Assembly (NCBI GenBank): GCA_963576565.1
Contig: OY755045.1
Span: forward strand, 2,975,477-3,039,476
From: Aspidapion aeneum
Taxonomy: Eukaryota; Arthropoda; Insecta; Coleoptera; Brentidae
DNA length: 64,000 nt
Direction: 5' to 3'
Part shown: in pieces, positions 40,266 through 51,991 of the stretch
Numbering within the stretch: the stretch's first letter is position 1
Layout: each line of letters starts with the position of its first letter
Translations under genes and position numbers: made by a program
Notes under the pieces: generated by a model
Told to the model about the DNA's origin: nothing
The model's database searches: none
The model's input: the letters and a program-made list of their open reading frames with translations, nothing else

Positions 40266-43200
40266 AAAAAACAGTTTTATTTGTTGAAATATCATAGGTA
40301 ACAAAACACGCAGAGCAGAGCACAGAGGAGTGGAATAATGGCATTAATTTTAACGGAACAGCGAACGATTCGTTTTTCAAAGGACTATCAAATACCGATT
40401 TTTGACGGCCAATTGATCATTTTTATTTCCGCAATCGCTCATTAAGCGAAACAATACAGCGTTGAGTTTTATTTATCAACCAACGCGATCAATACGCATA
40501 CCTACACAGAAAAAATATATCAAAACAAAGCAAATAAGATCGGTTTAAAGCAAACACTACTTTTCGATAAACCAAAGCAATATCCGCTTTAAAATAAGAT
40601 TTTTTTTTGTTGAAATATTGCCTTCAGTAACGGCAAATCATCTCTTTCATTTATAAAAATTTAAACACCTGATGTAAAAAACAGTGTTTTGTTTTAAAAT
40701 AATACCCCTCCCAAGATCAGGACCTGGATACGTTATTGTATAAGAATAAGCAACAAATTTTTCAATATACCTCAAATTCAGGTTAGACACGATTTTACCC
40801 ATTATCTTTCAGACTACTACCTCAAATTTAAAATATAGAGTTTTATAGGTAGAGTTTTATTTCTTGAAATATCAAAGGTAACAAAACACGCAGAGCACAG
40901 TATAGAGGGATGGAATAATGGCATCAATTTTAACGGAATAACGGACCATTTGTTTTTCAAAGGACTATCAAATACCGATTTTTGACGGCCAATTGATCAT
41001 TTTTATTTCCGCAATCGCTCATTAAGCGAAACAATACAGCGTTGAGTTTTATTTATCAACCAACGCGATCAATACGCATACCTACACAGAAAAAATATAT
41101 CAAAACAAAGCAAATAAGATCGGTTTAAAGCAAACACCACTTTTCGATAAACCAAAGCAATATCCGCTTTAAAATAAGATTTTTTTTTGTTGAAATATTG
41201 CCTTCAGTAACGGCAAATCATCTCTTTCATTTATAAAAATTTAAACACCTGATGTAAAAAACAGTGTTTTGTTTTAAAATAATACCCCTCCCAAGATCAG
41301 GACCTGGATACGTTATTGTATAAGAATAAGCAACAAATTTTTCAATATACCTCAAATTCAGGTTAGACACGATTTTACCCATTATCTTTCAGACTACTAC
41401 CTCAAATTTAAAATATAGAGTTTTATAGGTAGAGTTTTATTTCTTGAAATATCAAAGGTAACAAAACACGCAGAGCACAGTATAGAGGGATGGAATAATG
41501 GCATCAATTTTAACGGAATAACGGACCATTTGTTTTTCAAAGGACTATCAAATACCGATTTTTGACGGCCAATTGATCATTTTTATTTCCGCAATCGCTC
41601 ATTAAGCGAAACAATACAGCGTTGAGTTTTATTTATCAACCAACGCGATCAATACGCATACCTACACAGAAAAAATATATCAAAACAAAGCAAATAAGAT
41701 CGGTTTAAAGCAAACACTACTTTTCGATAAACCAAAGCAATATCCGCTTTAAAATAAGATTTTTTTTGTTGAAATATTGCCTTCAGTAACGGCAAATCAT
41801 CTCTTTCATTTATAAAAATTTAAACACCTGATGTAAAAAACAGTGTTTTGTTTTAAAATAATACCCCTCCCAAGATCAGGACCTGGATACGTTATTGTAT
41901 AAGAATAAGCAACAAATTTTTCAATATACCTCAAATTCAGGTTAGACACGATTTTACCCATTATCTTTCAGACTACTACCTCAAATTTAAAATATAGAGT
42001 TTTATAGGTAGAGTTTTATTTCTTGAAATATCAAAGGTAACAAAACACGCAGAGCACAGTATAGAGGGATGGAATAATGGCATCAATTTTAACGGAATAA
42101 CGGACCATTTGTTTTTCAAAGGACTATCAAATACCGATTTTTGACGGCCAATTGATCATTTTTATTTCCGCAATCGCTCATTAAGCGAAACAATACAGCG
42201 TTGAGTTTTATTTATCAACCAACGCGATCAATACGCATACCTACACAGAAAAAATATATCAAAACAAAGCAAATAAGATCGGTTTAAAGCAAACACCACT
42301 TTTCGATAAACCAAAGCAATATCCGTTTCAAAATACGATTTTTTTTTTGAAATATTGCATTCAGTAACGGCAAATCATCTCTTTCATTTATAAAAATTTA
42401 AACACCTGATGTAAAAAACAGTGTTTTGTTTTAAAATAATACCCCTCTCAAGATCAGGACCTGGAAACGTTATTGTATAAGAATAAGCAATAAATTTTTC
42501 AATATACCTCAAATTCAGGTTAGACACGATTTTACCCACTATCTTCTAGACTATTACCTCAAATTTAAAATATAGATTTTTAGAGGTAGAGTTTTATTTA
42601 TTGAAATATCAAAGGTAACAAAACACGCAGAGCACAGCATAGAGGGGTGGAATAATGGCATCAATTTTAACGGAACAACGGACCATTTGTTTTTCAAAGG
42701 ACTATCAAATACCGATTTTTGACGGCCAATTGATCATTTTTATTTCCGCAATCGCTCATTAAGCGAAACAATCCAGCTTTGAGTTTTATTTATCAACCAA
42801 CGCGATCAATACGCATACCTACACAGAAAAAATATATCAAAACAAAGCAAATAAGATCGGTTAAAAGCAAACACTACTTTTCGATAAACCAAAGCAATAT
42901 CCGCTTTAAAATAAGACTTTTTTTTGTTGAAATATTGCCTTCAGTAAGGGCAAATCATCTCTTTCATTTATAAAAATTTAAACACCTGATGTAAAAAACA
43001 GTGTTTTGTTTTAAAATAATACCCCTCCCAAGATCAGGACCTGGATACGTTATTGTATAAGAATAAGCAACAAATTTTTCAATATACCTCAAATTCAGGT
43101 TAGACACGATTTTACCCACTATCTTCTAGACTATTACCTCAAATTTAAAATATAGATTTTTAGAGGTAGAGTTTTATTTATTGAAATATCAAAGGTAACA

Positions 43201-44565
43201 AAACACGCAGAGCACAGCATAGAGGGGTGGAATAATGGCATCAATTTTAACGGAACAACGGACCATTTGTTTTTCAAAGGACTATCAAATACCGATTTTT
43301 GACGGCCAATTGATCATTTTTATTTCCGCAATCGCTCATTAAGCGAAACAATTCAGCTTTGAGTTTTATTTATCAACCAACGCGATCAATACGCATACCT
43401 ACACAGAAAAAATATATCAAAACAAAGCAAATAAGATCGGTTTAAAGCAAACACTACTTTTCGATAAACCAAAGCAATATCCGTTTCAAAATAAGATTTT
43501 TTTTTTGAAATATTGCATTCAGTAACGGCAAATCATCTCTTTCATTTATAAAAATTTAAACACCTGATGTAAAAAACAGTGTTTTGTTTTAAAATAATAC
43601 CCCTCTCAAGATCAGGACCTGGAAACGTTATTGTATAAGAATAAGCAATAAATTTTTCAATATACCTCAAATTCAGGTTAGACACGATTTTACCCACTAT
43701 CTTCTAGACTATTACCTCAAATTTAAAATATAGATTTTTAGAGGTAGAGTTTTATTTATTGAAATATCAAAGGTAACAAAACACGCAGAGCACAGCATAG
43801 AGGGGTGGAATAATGGCATCAATTTTAACGGAACAACGGACCATTTGTTTTTCAAAGGACTATCAAATACCGATTTTTGACGGCCAATTGATCATTTTTA
43901 TTTCCGTAATCGCTCATTAAGCGAAACAATCCAGCTTTGAGTTTTATTTATCAACCAACGCGATCAATACGCATACCTACACAGAAAAAATATATCAAAA
44001 CAAAGCAAATAAGATCGGTTTAAAGCAAACACTACTTTTCGATAAACCAAAGCAATATCCGTTTCAAAATAAGATTTTTTTTTTGAAATATTGCATTCAG
44101 TAACGGCAAATCATCTCTTTCATTTATAAAAATTTAAACACCTGATGTAAAAAACAGTGTTTTGTTTTAAAATAATATCCGTCCCAAGATCAGGACCTGG
44201 ATACGTTATTGTATAAGAATAAGCAATAAATTTTTCAATATACCTCAAATTCAGGTTAGACATGATTTTACCCATTATCTTCCAGACTATTACCTCAAAT
44301 TTAAAATATAGATTTTTAGAGGTAGAGTCTTATTTATTGAAATATCAAAGGTAACAAAACACGCAGAGCACAGCATAGATGGATGGAATAATCGCATCAA
44401 TTTTAACGGAATAACGGACCATTTGTTTTTCAAAGGACTATCAAATACCGATTTTTGACGGCCAATTGATCATTTTTATTTCCGCAATCGCTCATTAAGC
44501 GAAACAATCGAGCTTTCAGTTTTATTTATCAACCAATGCAATCAATACGAATATATACACAGAAA
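40266..44565 (+). repeat. Tandem satellite, unit about 579 bp, about 7.4 units
   Basis: The word GACGGCCAATTGATC occurs at 40404, 40984, 41564, 42143, 42721, 43301, 43879 and 44457, giving spacings of 580, 580, 579, 578, 580, 578 and 578. Units also share AACAAAACACGCAGAGCACAG, CGATAAACCAAAGCAATATCC and AAGATCAGGACCTGG. Neighbours 2 and 3 are almost identical; later units carry a second set of variants (GAGGGGTGG, CCGTTTCAAAATA). No frame is conserved in all units, so it is non-coding. The first and last units are the most diverged, as is usual at array edges. Confidence 0.96.
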
Positions 44566-45345
44566 AAAATATATGTATTGAATCGTTTCCAAATTTTTTT
44601 TTTAAATTAATATTTTTGTAAAAATTCTTACTCTCGTTTCAAAACTAGATATCGAAAAAAATTAAATAATGTTGGAAAACAGAGAAAGCTGTTTTTACTT
44701 TATTGTAGACAATGAAATTTCCTTTTGAAAAAGGTACAACTCGATGGGGGTCGACTATTTATAAACTCTTCAGCGGCGTCCGTTAATTGAAGTAATTTAA
44801 AAAAGTCAAAAAATATCCATGTTTTTTCCATGATTTATTCGATTTTTTTAAAACCAAGGTTTATAGAACAAAATGTGCTACACATTATTGTAGCAAATAA
44901 AATTTCCTTTAAAAAGCAAGTCGAATTGGGTTCATGGTTATAAATTCAGAGGCGCCCATAAATTTAACCAATTTTAAAAAATCACAAATTAAAATATTTT
45001 TGTTACAAGTTTTATCTAGTTTTTTAAAAACTAAGCCTAATTTTTTTAAAAAATGCTATAATGCACTTTATTGACAGTAAAATTCTCTATTCAACGGTGT
45101 ATAACCCGATGGGGTTTGACTTACAACGAACCCGCCAACGACGTCCGTAAATGGGGGCCATTTAATTAATTTTTTTAAAAATTATATTTTACACAGGTTT
45201 TATTTGATTTTCTGAAAACCATGCCCTTTATCAAAAAAATTGTTTTTTACTTCATTGTAGATAATAAAATTTCCTTTTAAACGTTTTGTTGTAAAAAATA
45301 TTTCATATTTACCGCTCCAGTGGTGTGCTTAATTTAAAACAATTT
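44566..45345 (+). repeat. Degenerate tandem repeat, period about 183 bp
   Basis: The phrase ATTGTAG-(A)-AATAAAATTTCCTTTTAAA appears at about 44702, 44887, 45072 and 45253, each followed by a CGATGGGGT(T)- phrase (first three) and a GGCG-CCGTAAAT-like phrase. The units are much older than the satellite next to them. No coding sequence. Confidence 0.7.
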
Positions 45346-46211
45346 TTTTTTATCCATATCCAAAATGCAGAACCGGACCTTTTGTAGGGTAACCCCCCTA
45401 TTTTGGCTATTCATTGAACTATTACAAAATTTCAAGAAAGCGAAAAAGTGTCCCACTCGTAAATAACCCGTAAATACCTTTAGAAAAAAAAACAGCCTGT
45501 ATATTGACTTGTAGTGACCTAAATTAATTTATTGTGTACTTTTGTAGCTTTAGCTATATAAACTATATTACATTGTAGATCTATCGCGTTATTTTGCTAA
45601 GCATGTTTGAGTATCGATTTTATGCTAATACCAATAGCGAATTTATAAATAACTCAACACGTCAAGCCCTTTTGCAGATTCTTAATATCGATAAAAAAAT
45701 GAAAAGGAAAATATGTACCTGCAAAATAGAAGAAAATGCAAAAGGCCTTTACACAAAAATTAAGGTATGATCAGAGACTGCAATCTTTTTACACCATTGA
45801 TGAATTTCTCTCTTATTCTTTTTAAACAACCTAATAATCGCCAAAAAATATTTAAATATTATTTTTCTTGATTAGTCTTTCTTGCTCCTTTTTGCTTCTT
45901 TCAATTTATCTTTTGAGTTGTAACTGCGCTTTCTTTTTTCTACTATTCCTTTTCATCTCACATCACATTTACCGGCCGCCTCTCCCAGAGTCCAGGTCTA
46001 TCATTCTCAATATGTTTTTTTTTTATCAACTATATTTTACATATTGCTTCTTTGTAATTCAAAAATCACGATTAGGCCAACTTGTCTAGCTCAGGTACCT
46101 CCTACAATGACTATCTGCGCTTTTTCATACTTTTTTATTTCTTTTCTTCTGACTTTATTTTAAATTTAGACTTACTTTTTTTTGTTTTATTTTATGTTAT
46201 ATTTGCTTTAT
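45346..46211. other. Unassigned AT-rich sequence
   Basis: AAAAACAGCCTGTATATTG at 45489 resembles the inverse CAGGGTGT ends. A hydrophobic 73-codon frame at 45868 has no domain. Otherwise nothing. Confidence 0.35.
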
Positions 46212-46530
46212 AGACAAATACTGAAACCAGTATGGACATATGGTATTCAACTATGGGGTTGTGCTAAAGAGAGTAACATTCATTCTAGTTGTACAGAGAT
46301 TTCGAAATAAAGTATTAAGAAACATTGTGAATGCACCTTGGTACGTTCGAAATAGTGACCTTCATCGAGATCTAAAAATCGAAACTATAGCAGAGACTAT
46401 AAAAAAGTACGCAAAAAGCCATGAAGATAGACTCCATCGGCATGTGAATGTGGAAGGAATTCAGCTTCTAGACAATACTATGCTAGTTCGACGACTAAAA
46501 AGAGTGAAGCCGTTTGAGCTAGTAAACTAA
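46212..46530 (+). pseudogene. Jockey-type LINE ORF2 C-terminus
   Basis: Translation gives QILKPVWTYGIQLWGCAKES, a frame change at about 46285, then VVQRFRNKVLRNIVNAPWYV, RNSDLHRDLKIETIAETIKK, HEDRLHRHVNVEGIQLLD and VRRLKRVKPFELVN. This is the conserved end of Jockey-clade ORF2 (the WTYG-QLWG, NAPWYV, DL---T, RRLKR-KP-DL series). It is 5'-truncated just after the RT domain. The 3' untranslated part runs to the A-rich stretch at about 46698-46710. Jockey elements are an arthropod lineage, which supports an insect source. Confidence 0.9.
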
Positions 46531-46921
46531 GTGAATTACACATAAAACAAAATAATGCTATAAACACAACACAATTGTGAGTTACAGACTAAACAAAGCG
46601 GGGAGAACTGTTGAGTGAACCCTAAGTTTAAATCTGACTTTTCTAGTAAATTAAGTTAAAACAAAATTGCTAATTAGTCTTACTGACTAGATTGTAATAA
46701 AAAAAAACACAGTGTGTTTGACAAATAAAAAAAAAAATTTATGTTATATTGTTTTTTTTTAATTTGTTATTGTTTTTCAACTATTTAAAAAAAGCTTTTA
46801 ATATGACAATTTTCTAACTTTTTTAAGATTTTGTTTTATGGAAAAATAATTTAAGTACTTAGTGTCTTCTTAATTTGTGTAATTTCTTTACTGTAGTTTA
46901 TGATTTCGTTTTAAACATTTT
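46531..46921. other. Jockey 3' UTR and AT-rich spacer
   Basis: The first 170 bp are the probable 3' UTR ending in a short A run (about 46700). The remainder is A/T runs without features. Confidence 0.5.
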
Positions 46922-47015
46922 CACCAGTATTTACTAAGACCTTAAGACTTAGCATTGTAGACCGGGTTTAAGTATCAAGTCTATAGACTTGATGCCGACC
47001 GGTTTAACTGTATTT

Positions 47016-48558
47016 TAGCTCACACATATACTATACTATAGTAGTGTGAGCTATGGTGATCCTAATTTTTTCGAGAAAAAAAAAGTTGCTCCGATTTCAA
47101 ATTTTTTTATATATCTTTGCGTTTCAGATGATTTTGAAACTTTTTTGTTACGCCGTCTGTCTGTCTGTCTGTCTGTCTGTATGCCTGTCTGTCTGTCTGT
47201 AACGACTAACGCGCATAACTCAAAAACCGCTTGGCCGATTTCAATGAAATTTGGTACCTAGGCTGGGTTTTGGGCCGAGATGGTCCCATTTTAAAATGAA
47301 CGAAATCCACCGAACACAAACCAAATAAAAGGGTGGGGGTAGATTTTAAAAATTAGAGTTTAAGTGAAAATATGGCGTGTGTGATATCAAACGAAAGGTA
47401 ATTGAGTCCGGAGTTTAACAAAATACATTTTAGTTTTTGTTTTTTTAAGGGTGGGAGTAGATTTCAAAAATTTGAGTTTAAGTCAAAACATGGCTTGTGT
47501 GGTATCAAACAAAAGGTAATTTAGTCTGGAGTTGAATAAAATATATTTTAGTTTTTAGTTATATTAGCTCACACGTACACTATAACTATAGTACCTAGTG
47601 TGAGCTTAGGGGCCCATATATTGGCAGAGTATTTTTAATACTCACAGGACAAATAACTGCAAAGATTTGGTTCACCCTAATGTGCAATATGATAGTAAGC
47701 ATTTCTCAGTGAGTTCCATCTCATATAAATTTAAATTAACTTTAGAAATAAAGAAAAACCACATAAAAATTTTGTAACCAAATGTCATTTTTTGGAAACG
47801 TGCAGTCGTAGGATTCCCGTTAAAAATACTCTGCCAATATATGGGCCCCTAAGCTCACACTAGGTACTATAGTTATAGTGTACGTGTGAGCTAATATAAC
47901 TAAAAACTGAAATATATCTTATTCAACTCCAGACTAAATTACCTTTTGTTTGATACCACACAAGCCATGTTTTGACTTAAACTCAAATTTTTGAAATCTA
48001 CCCCCACCCTTAAAAAAAAACAAAAACTAAAATGTATTTTGTTAAACTCCGGACTCAATTACCTTTCGTTTGATATCAAACACGCCACATTTTCACTTAA
48101 ACTCTAATTTTTTAAATATACCCCCACCCTTTTTTTAAATAAATTAAAATTTATTTTGTTTAACTGCAAACTCAATTACCTTTCGTTTAATATCACACAC
48201 GCCATATTTTCACATAAACTCTAATTTTTGAAATCTACCCCCACCCTTTTATTTGGTTTGTGTTCGGTGGATTTTGTTCATTTTTAAATGGGACCATCTC
48301 GACCCCCGACCCAGCCTAGGTACCAAATTTCATTAAAATCGGCCAAGCGGTTTTTGAGTTATGCGCGTTGGTCGTTATAGACAGACATACAGACACACAG
48401 ACAGACAGACAGACAGACGGCGCAACAAAAAAGTTTCAAAATCATCTGAAACGCAAAGATATATAAAAAAATTTGAAATCGGAGCAACTTTTTTTTTCTC
48501 GAAAAAATTAGGATCACCATAGCTCACACTACTATAGTATAGTATATGTGTGAGCTAA
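47016..48558. repeat. Giant inverted repeat, arms 623 and 739 bp
   Basis: The left arm 47016-47638 and the right arm 47820-48558 are inverse copies around a 181-bp loop. Each unit begins and ends with a small hairpin (AGCTCACAC...GTGTGAGCT). Between these lie a (GTCT)n run, the phrase CTTGGCCGATTTCAATGAAA and tandem units of about 115 bp with GGGTGGGGGTAGATTT. The left arm has two such units, the right arm three, which accounts for the length difference. A single copy with three units stands at 60032-60817. Confidence 0.93.
47155..47203. repeat. (GTCT)n microsatellite
   Basis: A tetranucleotide run in the left arm; its inverse lies at 48380-48420 and a longer version at 60588-60662. Frames of type SVCLSVCL are products of this repeat. 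Confidence 0.9.
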
Positions 48559-49166
48559 TAGTCTCAAATTGTAGTACCACCCCTGAGAGGTGGTTTAAAG
48601 TTCGAAAAACAAGAGAAATAATCCACGATTGACAAAAAACTTACATACAAAAATATTCAAAGCTAAATAATACATAAATAACTTAAAACTATATCTGTAG
48701 ATGCATTACCGTATTAAATACAAATCAATATTTAAATACTGTAAAAAGCACAAGATATATTAGAATCCTTTTTCAATTACTTATTCACTAAAACAATCGA
48801 CCATCGGTTTAATCGTCGCTAACTTGTCTAAAAAATTAACATGTAATATATAACGGACAGTTGACACTGACTTACACCGTTTTTATTCGACATTTCCTAG
48901 TGACATTTGAAGGTTTAAATATGGCTACCATTGTTAAACCAAAATATTTGATTATTTTTATTTATTTATAACCTCTGTGTGGAAATTATGTCTTTGTAAC
49001 AACAAAAAAAGATGACCCATATCGCAAGGTATTTATGAACAATTTATATAAATATTAAAAACTATTGCATTTACGGTAAAAATGAGTTAAACCTTCAATC
49101 AAATGTAGACTTTTAAACCTAGGATTGTAGGACTTAGCACTTAGCACCCTTTAGTAAATACTGGTG

Positions 49167-49539
49167 TTTATGTTTTGTTTTCTGTGATTTGTTACATACT
49201 GTTTAGGCCAAAGTATTTTTGTTTTTTAAGTATGTGGCCCATTACTTTTAAATGTAATTTTTCACTGGAGATAAAAATTTATTGTTTGACAGATTTGTTG
49301 TAAAATATTAGTAGGTAACTTTAAATATCTAACAACTAAAAAGACATTTTATTATTTATTTTTCTATTTTTTATTAAACCTTTTTTATGTTTTTTTAGGT
49401 TAGATTTAAGTATTAGCTTTGTCAATTAGGGTCCATCTCACCGACTTTTTTTTCGTTACTTAATATAATCATAACATGACGTAATAAGGAACACTTAAGG
49501 CTAAGTAACGAAAAAAAGAGTCGGTGCGATGGGCTATAA
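49167..49539. other. Unassigned; a CGACTTTTTTTTCGTTACTT hairpin near its end
   Basis: GACTTTTTTTTCGTTACTTA (49443-49462) is inverse to TAAGTAACGAAAAAAAGAGTC region at 49502-49522, forming a short hairpin of about 80 bp with the flanking CCATCTCACCGAC / GTCGGTGCGATGG words. No gene. Confidence 0.5.
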
Positions 49540-49597
49540 GAGTATTGTAGTCTTGGACAATAAAGCATGTTTTGATTTGATTTGATTTGATTTGAGA
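49540..49597 (+). mobile_element. LINE 3' end with (TTTGA)n tail
   Basis: TTGGACAATAAAGCATGTTT followed by repeated TGATT units. It parallels TTGGACAATAAAGCTTAGTTG with GAATT repeats at 58417. A shared GGACAATAAAGC before pentanucleotide repeats points to the 3' end of a CR1/L2-like or related LINE. The tail class is inferred from this pair. Confidence 0.5.
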
Positions 49598-49664
49598 CAT
49601 TCATTTACGACATATCGCTTATAGCGACGACATATTGGTCCCGACCGAGTTCTATAATGGGTTC

Positions 49665-49861
49665 CAGTGGCGTATATATGGGGGGGCCTGGGGGAGCCCG
49701 GCCCCCCCCCCCCCCCCCCGAAGCTAAGATTTTTTTGGATATTTTCCACATATTTCATGAATACAAACATAAAATAGCATAAAATACAGCCTCATGAGGT
49801 CTCGGCCCCCCCCAAAACTGTCTCGGGCCCACCCCGAAACTTTTTTCTATATACGCCACTG
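49665..49861. mobile_element. hAT-type MITE, 197 bp
   Basis: CAGTGGCGTATATATGGGGG to TATATACGCCACTG with the perfect 8-bp duplication ATGGGTTC (49657-49664 and 49862-49869). Long C runs near the start. Same family as 10964-11091 and 26125. Confidence 0.93.
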
Positions 49862-49869
49862 ATGGGTTC

Positions 49870-50456
49870 GTTCCATCATCGCGTGCGACAGCCATAAAAC
49901 GGTATGAAAACACCTTTTTACGTTTCAGGTCGACGTTGTACTGTTATGGGACAGTCAGTTTTCCGTTCCATCAAGCCACTTAAACTGGTTTTGGACTCCT
50001 CTGAAATACAAGGATTGAAGACATGCGCATTAGAAATGTTTGCTCTCTCTCATTTCTTTGTCTGTGTTTGTTGCACTGAAAAACTTGTATGTAAAACACA
50101 CACATTTCTAGTTTACATCACCTGAGATGAAAATATACCATAAAATTACATTAAATTTACATTTGTCTGAGAAAATTCAAAAAATAGTGAATAACCCAAA
50201 AAATTGAAATTTTTGTCAAAATAAATTGAGTTTCACAACTAATTTTAACACATGAAAAAATGCCAAGAACCAACCTAAATATACAAATATTTTTTCAATT
50301 ACCAAAAAAAATTGTGCAACATCTGCAGCATCTGTTGATTTTTTTGCAAGAGCCTCTTCATTTTTATTACTACGGGACTGCGGAATGTTGCGGTATACCA
50401 CATGGAAAAAAGCTATACGGACCATAGGGTAGCCTGCTTAGAAAAAAACTAGTTTA
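49870..50456. other. Unassigned sequence
   Basis: A 73-codon frame at 49904 has no domain, and a minus-strand frame at 50425-50216 is equally unsupported. No repeats seen. Confidence 0.35.
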
Positions 50457-50464
50457 GCAGGTGA

Positions 50465-50943
50465 TAGAGGTGTTGATTTTCGTTACATTTGAATACTCGT
50501 TACTAATCGTTACTCGACTACTAAGTAATCATTTTATATATTTGTTACTATCGTTACTTTAATTACTGTAACTGTATTCAATTCAATCAGACAATTAGTG
50601 CAAAATTCTCGGACTGTCGTTAATTCGAAGACCATTTACTTGTAGGTATATTTTTGTTGTTGATATTATGGAAATATTGAATTGAAATTTTTAAAATGCG
50701 GGCTAAAATTAAAAAAATAAAGGTAGAAATTACGTAGAATCTGTCCTGTGTACAACTTTGTTTTAAAAATCTAATGCATTATATACAAAGAAATACATAA
50801 AATCTAAAAATAAATAAAAATAGAGACAGATACTAAAAGAATCGAAGAAATCAAAGTAATCAAAGTAGCGAAAGTAATTAATTAATTTTCAGATCGGTAT
50901 TCGTTACTCCGAGTAACGAGTAGTTACTTTTTCAACACCTCTA
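50465..50943. mobile_element. hAT MITE, 479 bp, rich in CGTTACT words
   Basis: TAGAGGTGTTGA and the inverse TCAACACCTCTA bound the element; GCAGGTGA is duplicated perfectly (50457-50464 and 50944-50951). CGTTAC/GTAACG half-sites cluster in the first 100 and last 60 bp, the same subterminal logic as GAACTAGTTC in the element at 28131. Non-coding. Confidence 0.93.
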
Positions 50944-50951
50944 GCAGGTGA

Positions 50952-51368
50952 TTGGATAGGAATAGAAACATAAGGGTTTACCCTGATCGCAGCAAATCCC
51001 GGTGACCTGTGAACTAAAAGTTAAAAGAAGAGGGGTAACACCGGATATGAAATTTTACACCAAAACGACTTCGCTTTAAGGCATCGACATTAAGGTCATT
51101 AACTATATATACAAGCTACAAAATGTGATTTTCCTTACTTCTTAAAAGTATCACAATCTCTATTTCCTAAAAATTAATAAAATCACAAAATCCTTGTAAA
51201 TATTAAGCCTTTTTATAATATGTAGGTAATTTCACAAATATTTTGCAAAAATATAAATTACAAAATACAAATAAATAAATATATAAGTTTCACATAAAAC
51301 TTTTTTCACAAGTTTCGCCATAAAATATGTGCTAATGCAAGTTCGTTTTAATTTTTGGTATATTTAGT
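50952..51368. other. Unassigned AT-rich spacer
   Basis: No gene, repeat or motif recognised. Confidence 0.4.
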
Positions 51369-51991
51369 CAGGGCTATCAAAATGGACGGGCCACGATCCT
51401 CCACTTTGTTGACGTCACATCCGGGGCTGATTTATTTTTGATGGTCACGTTACGACACAGCTGATTGTCTTTAAAATATTGAAGTTGGAATGACGGTTCA
51501 TGAATATTTGATTTTTTTTAAAAATAAAGCCGCTTTTGAGATTGTTTTTACTTTATTCTGACAGAACAATTTAATTATTAATTAATGTATAGTAATCCCT
51601 AATTTTTAATAGCCGCTTCATTAGCTCACACAAAAATTAAGTTTAAAGCAGAAGCGAATGTGACAATCACAACTGACAAAGTCAAATACATGTCAAATAT
51701 AACAGTTGGCATGTGGTACATGGCGGGTAATTTGAATTCAATATAAGGAATGCTAAATCTTGAAGATTTTAACCTTTTAATCATGTTGCTTCCTTACAAA
51801 CCTTTCGTGGAATATCGGGATGGTGTCTGAGAATATTTCAGTGAAATTTTGCGGAAATCTGTAGTGCCATTTTGAAAATATCATAAAAAAATGTCTGACT
51901 TCCCATAAGACCCAATGTAAAATTCAGCCCCGGGAGAACAGCTGATTTTTTCAGAGTCGTGGCCTCTATTTTTGTGTTGGCCTTGATTTAG
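51369..51991 (+). repeat. Dispersed repeat family X, copy 3, full span
   Basis: An uninterrupted copy of about 620 bp from CAGGGCTATCAAAATGGACG to GTTGGCCTTGATTTAG. It serves as the reference for the broken copies at 1594 and 36928. It contains TTGACGTCACATCC, a GGCGGGTAATTTGAATTC block and CATAAGACCCAATGTAAAAT. Non-coding. The start and end show no inverted repeats. Confidence 0.8.

Larger units (their letters stand above)
46922..49166. mobile_element. TIR element of 2.2 kb holding a long palindrome
   Basis: CACCAGTATTTACTAA at 46922-46937 returns inverted at 49151-49166, with weaker inverted similarity inward (GACTTAGCATTGTAGACC versus the inverse of AGGATTGTAGGACTTAGC). Most of the space is filled by the inverted repeat 47016-48558, and 48560-49110 is AT-rich sequence without a frame. 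No transposase and no clear TSD; the superfamily is open. Confidence 0.55.

Noticed and set aside
40117..40380. 87-codon minus-strand frame with several cysteines
   Set aside because: It crosses a CACCCTGTA terminus and the start of the satellite, and no conserved pattern is seen.
42779..42973. 64-codon frame within the satellite
   Set aside because: The frame is not kept in the other satellite units and has no domain; it is a chance frame in repeated DNA.
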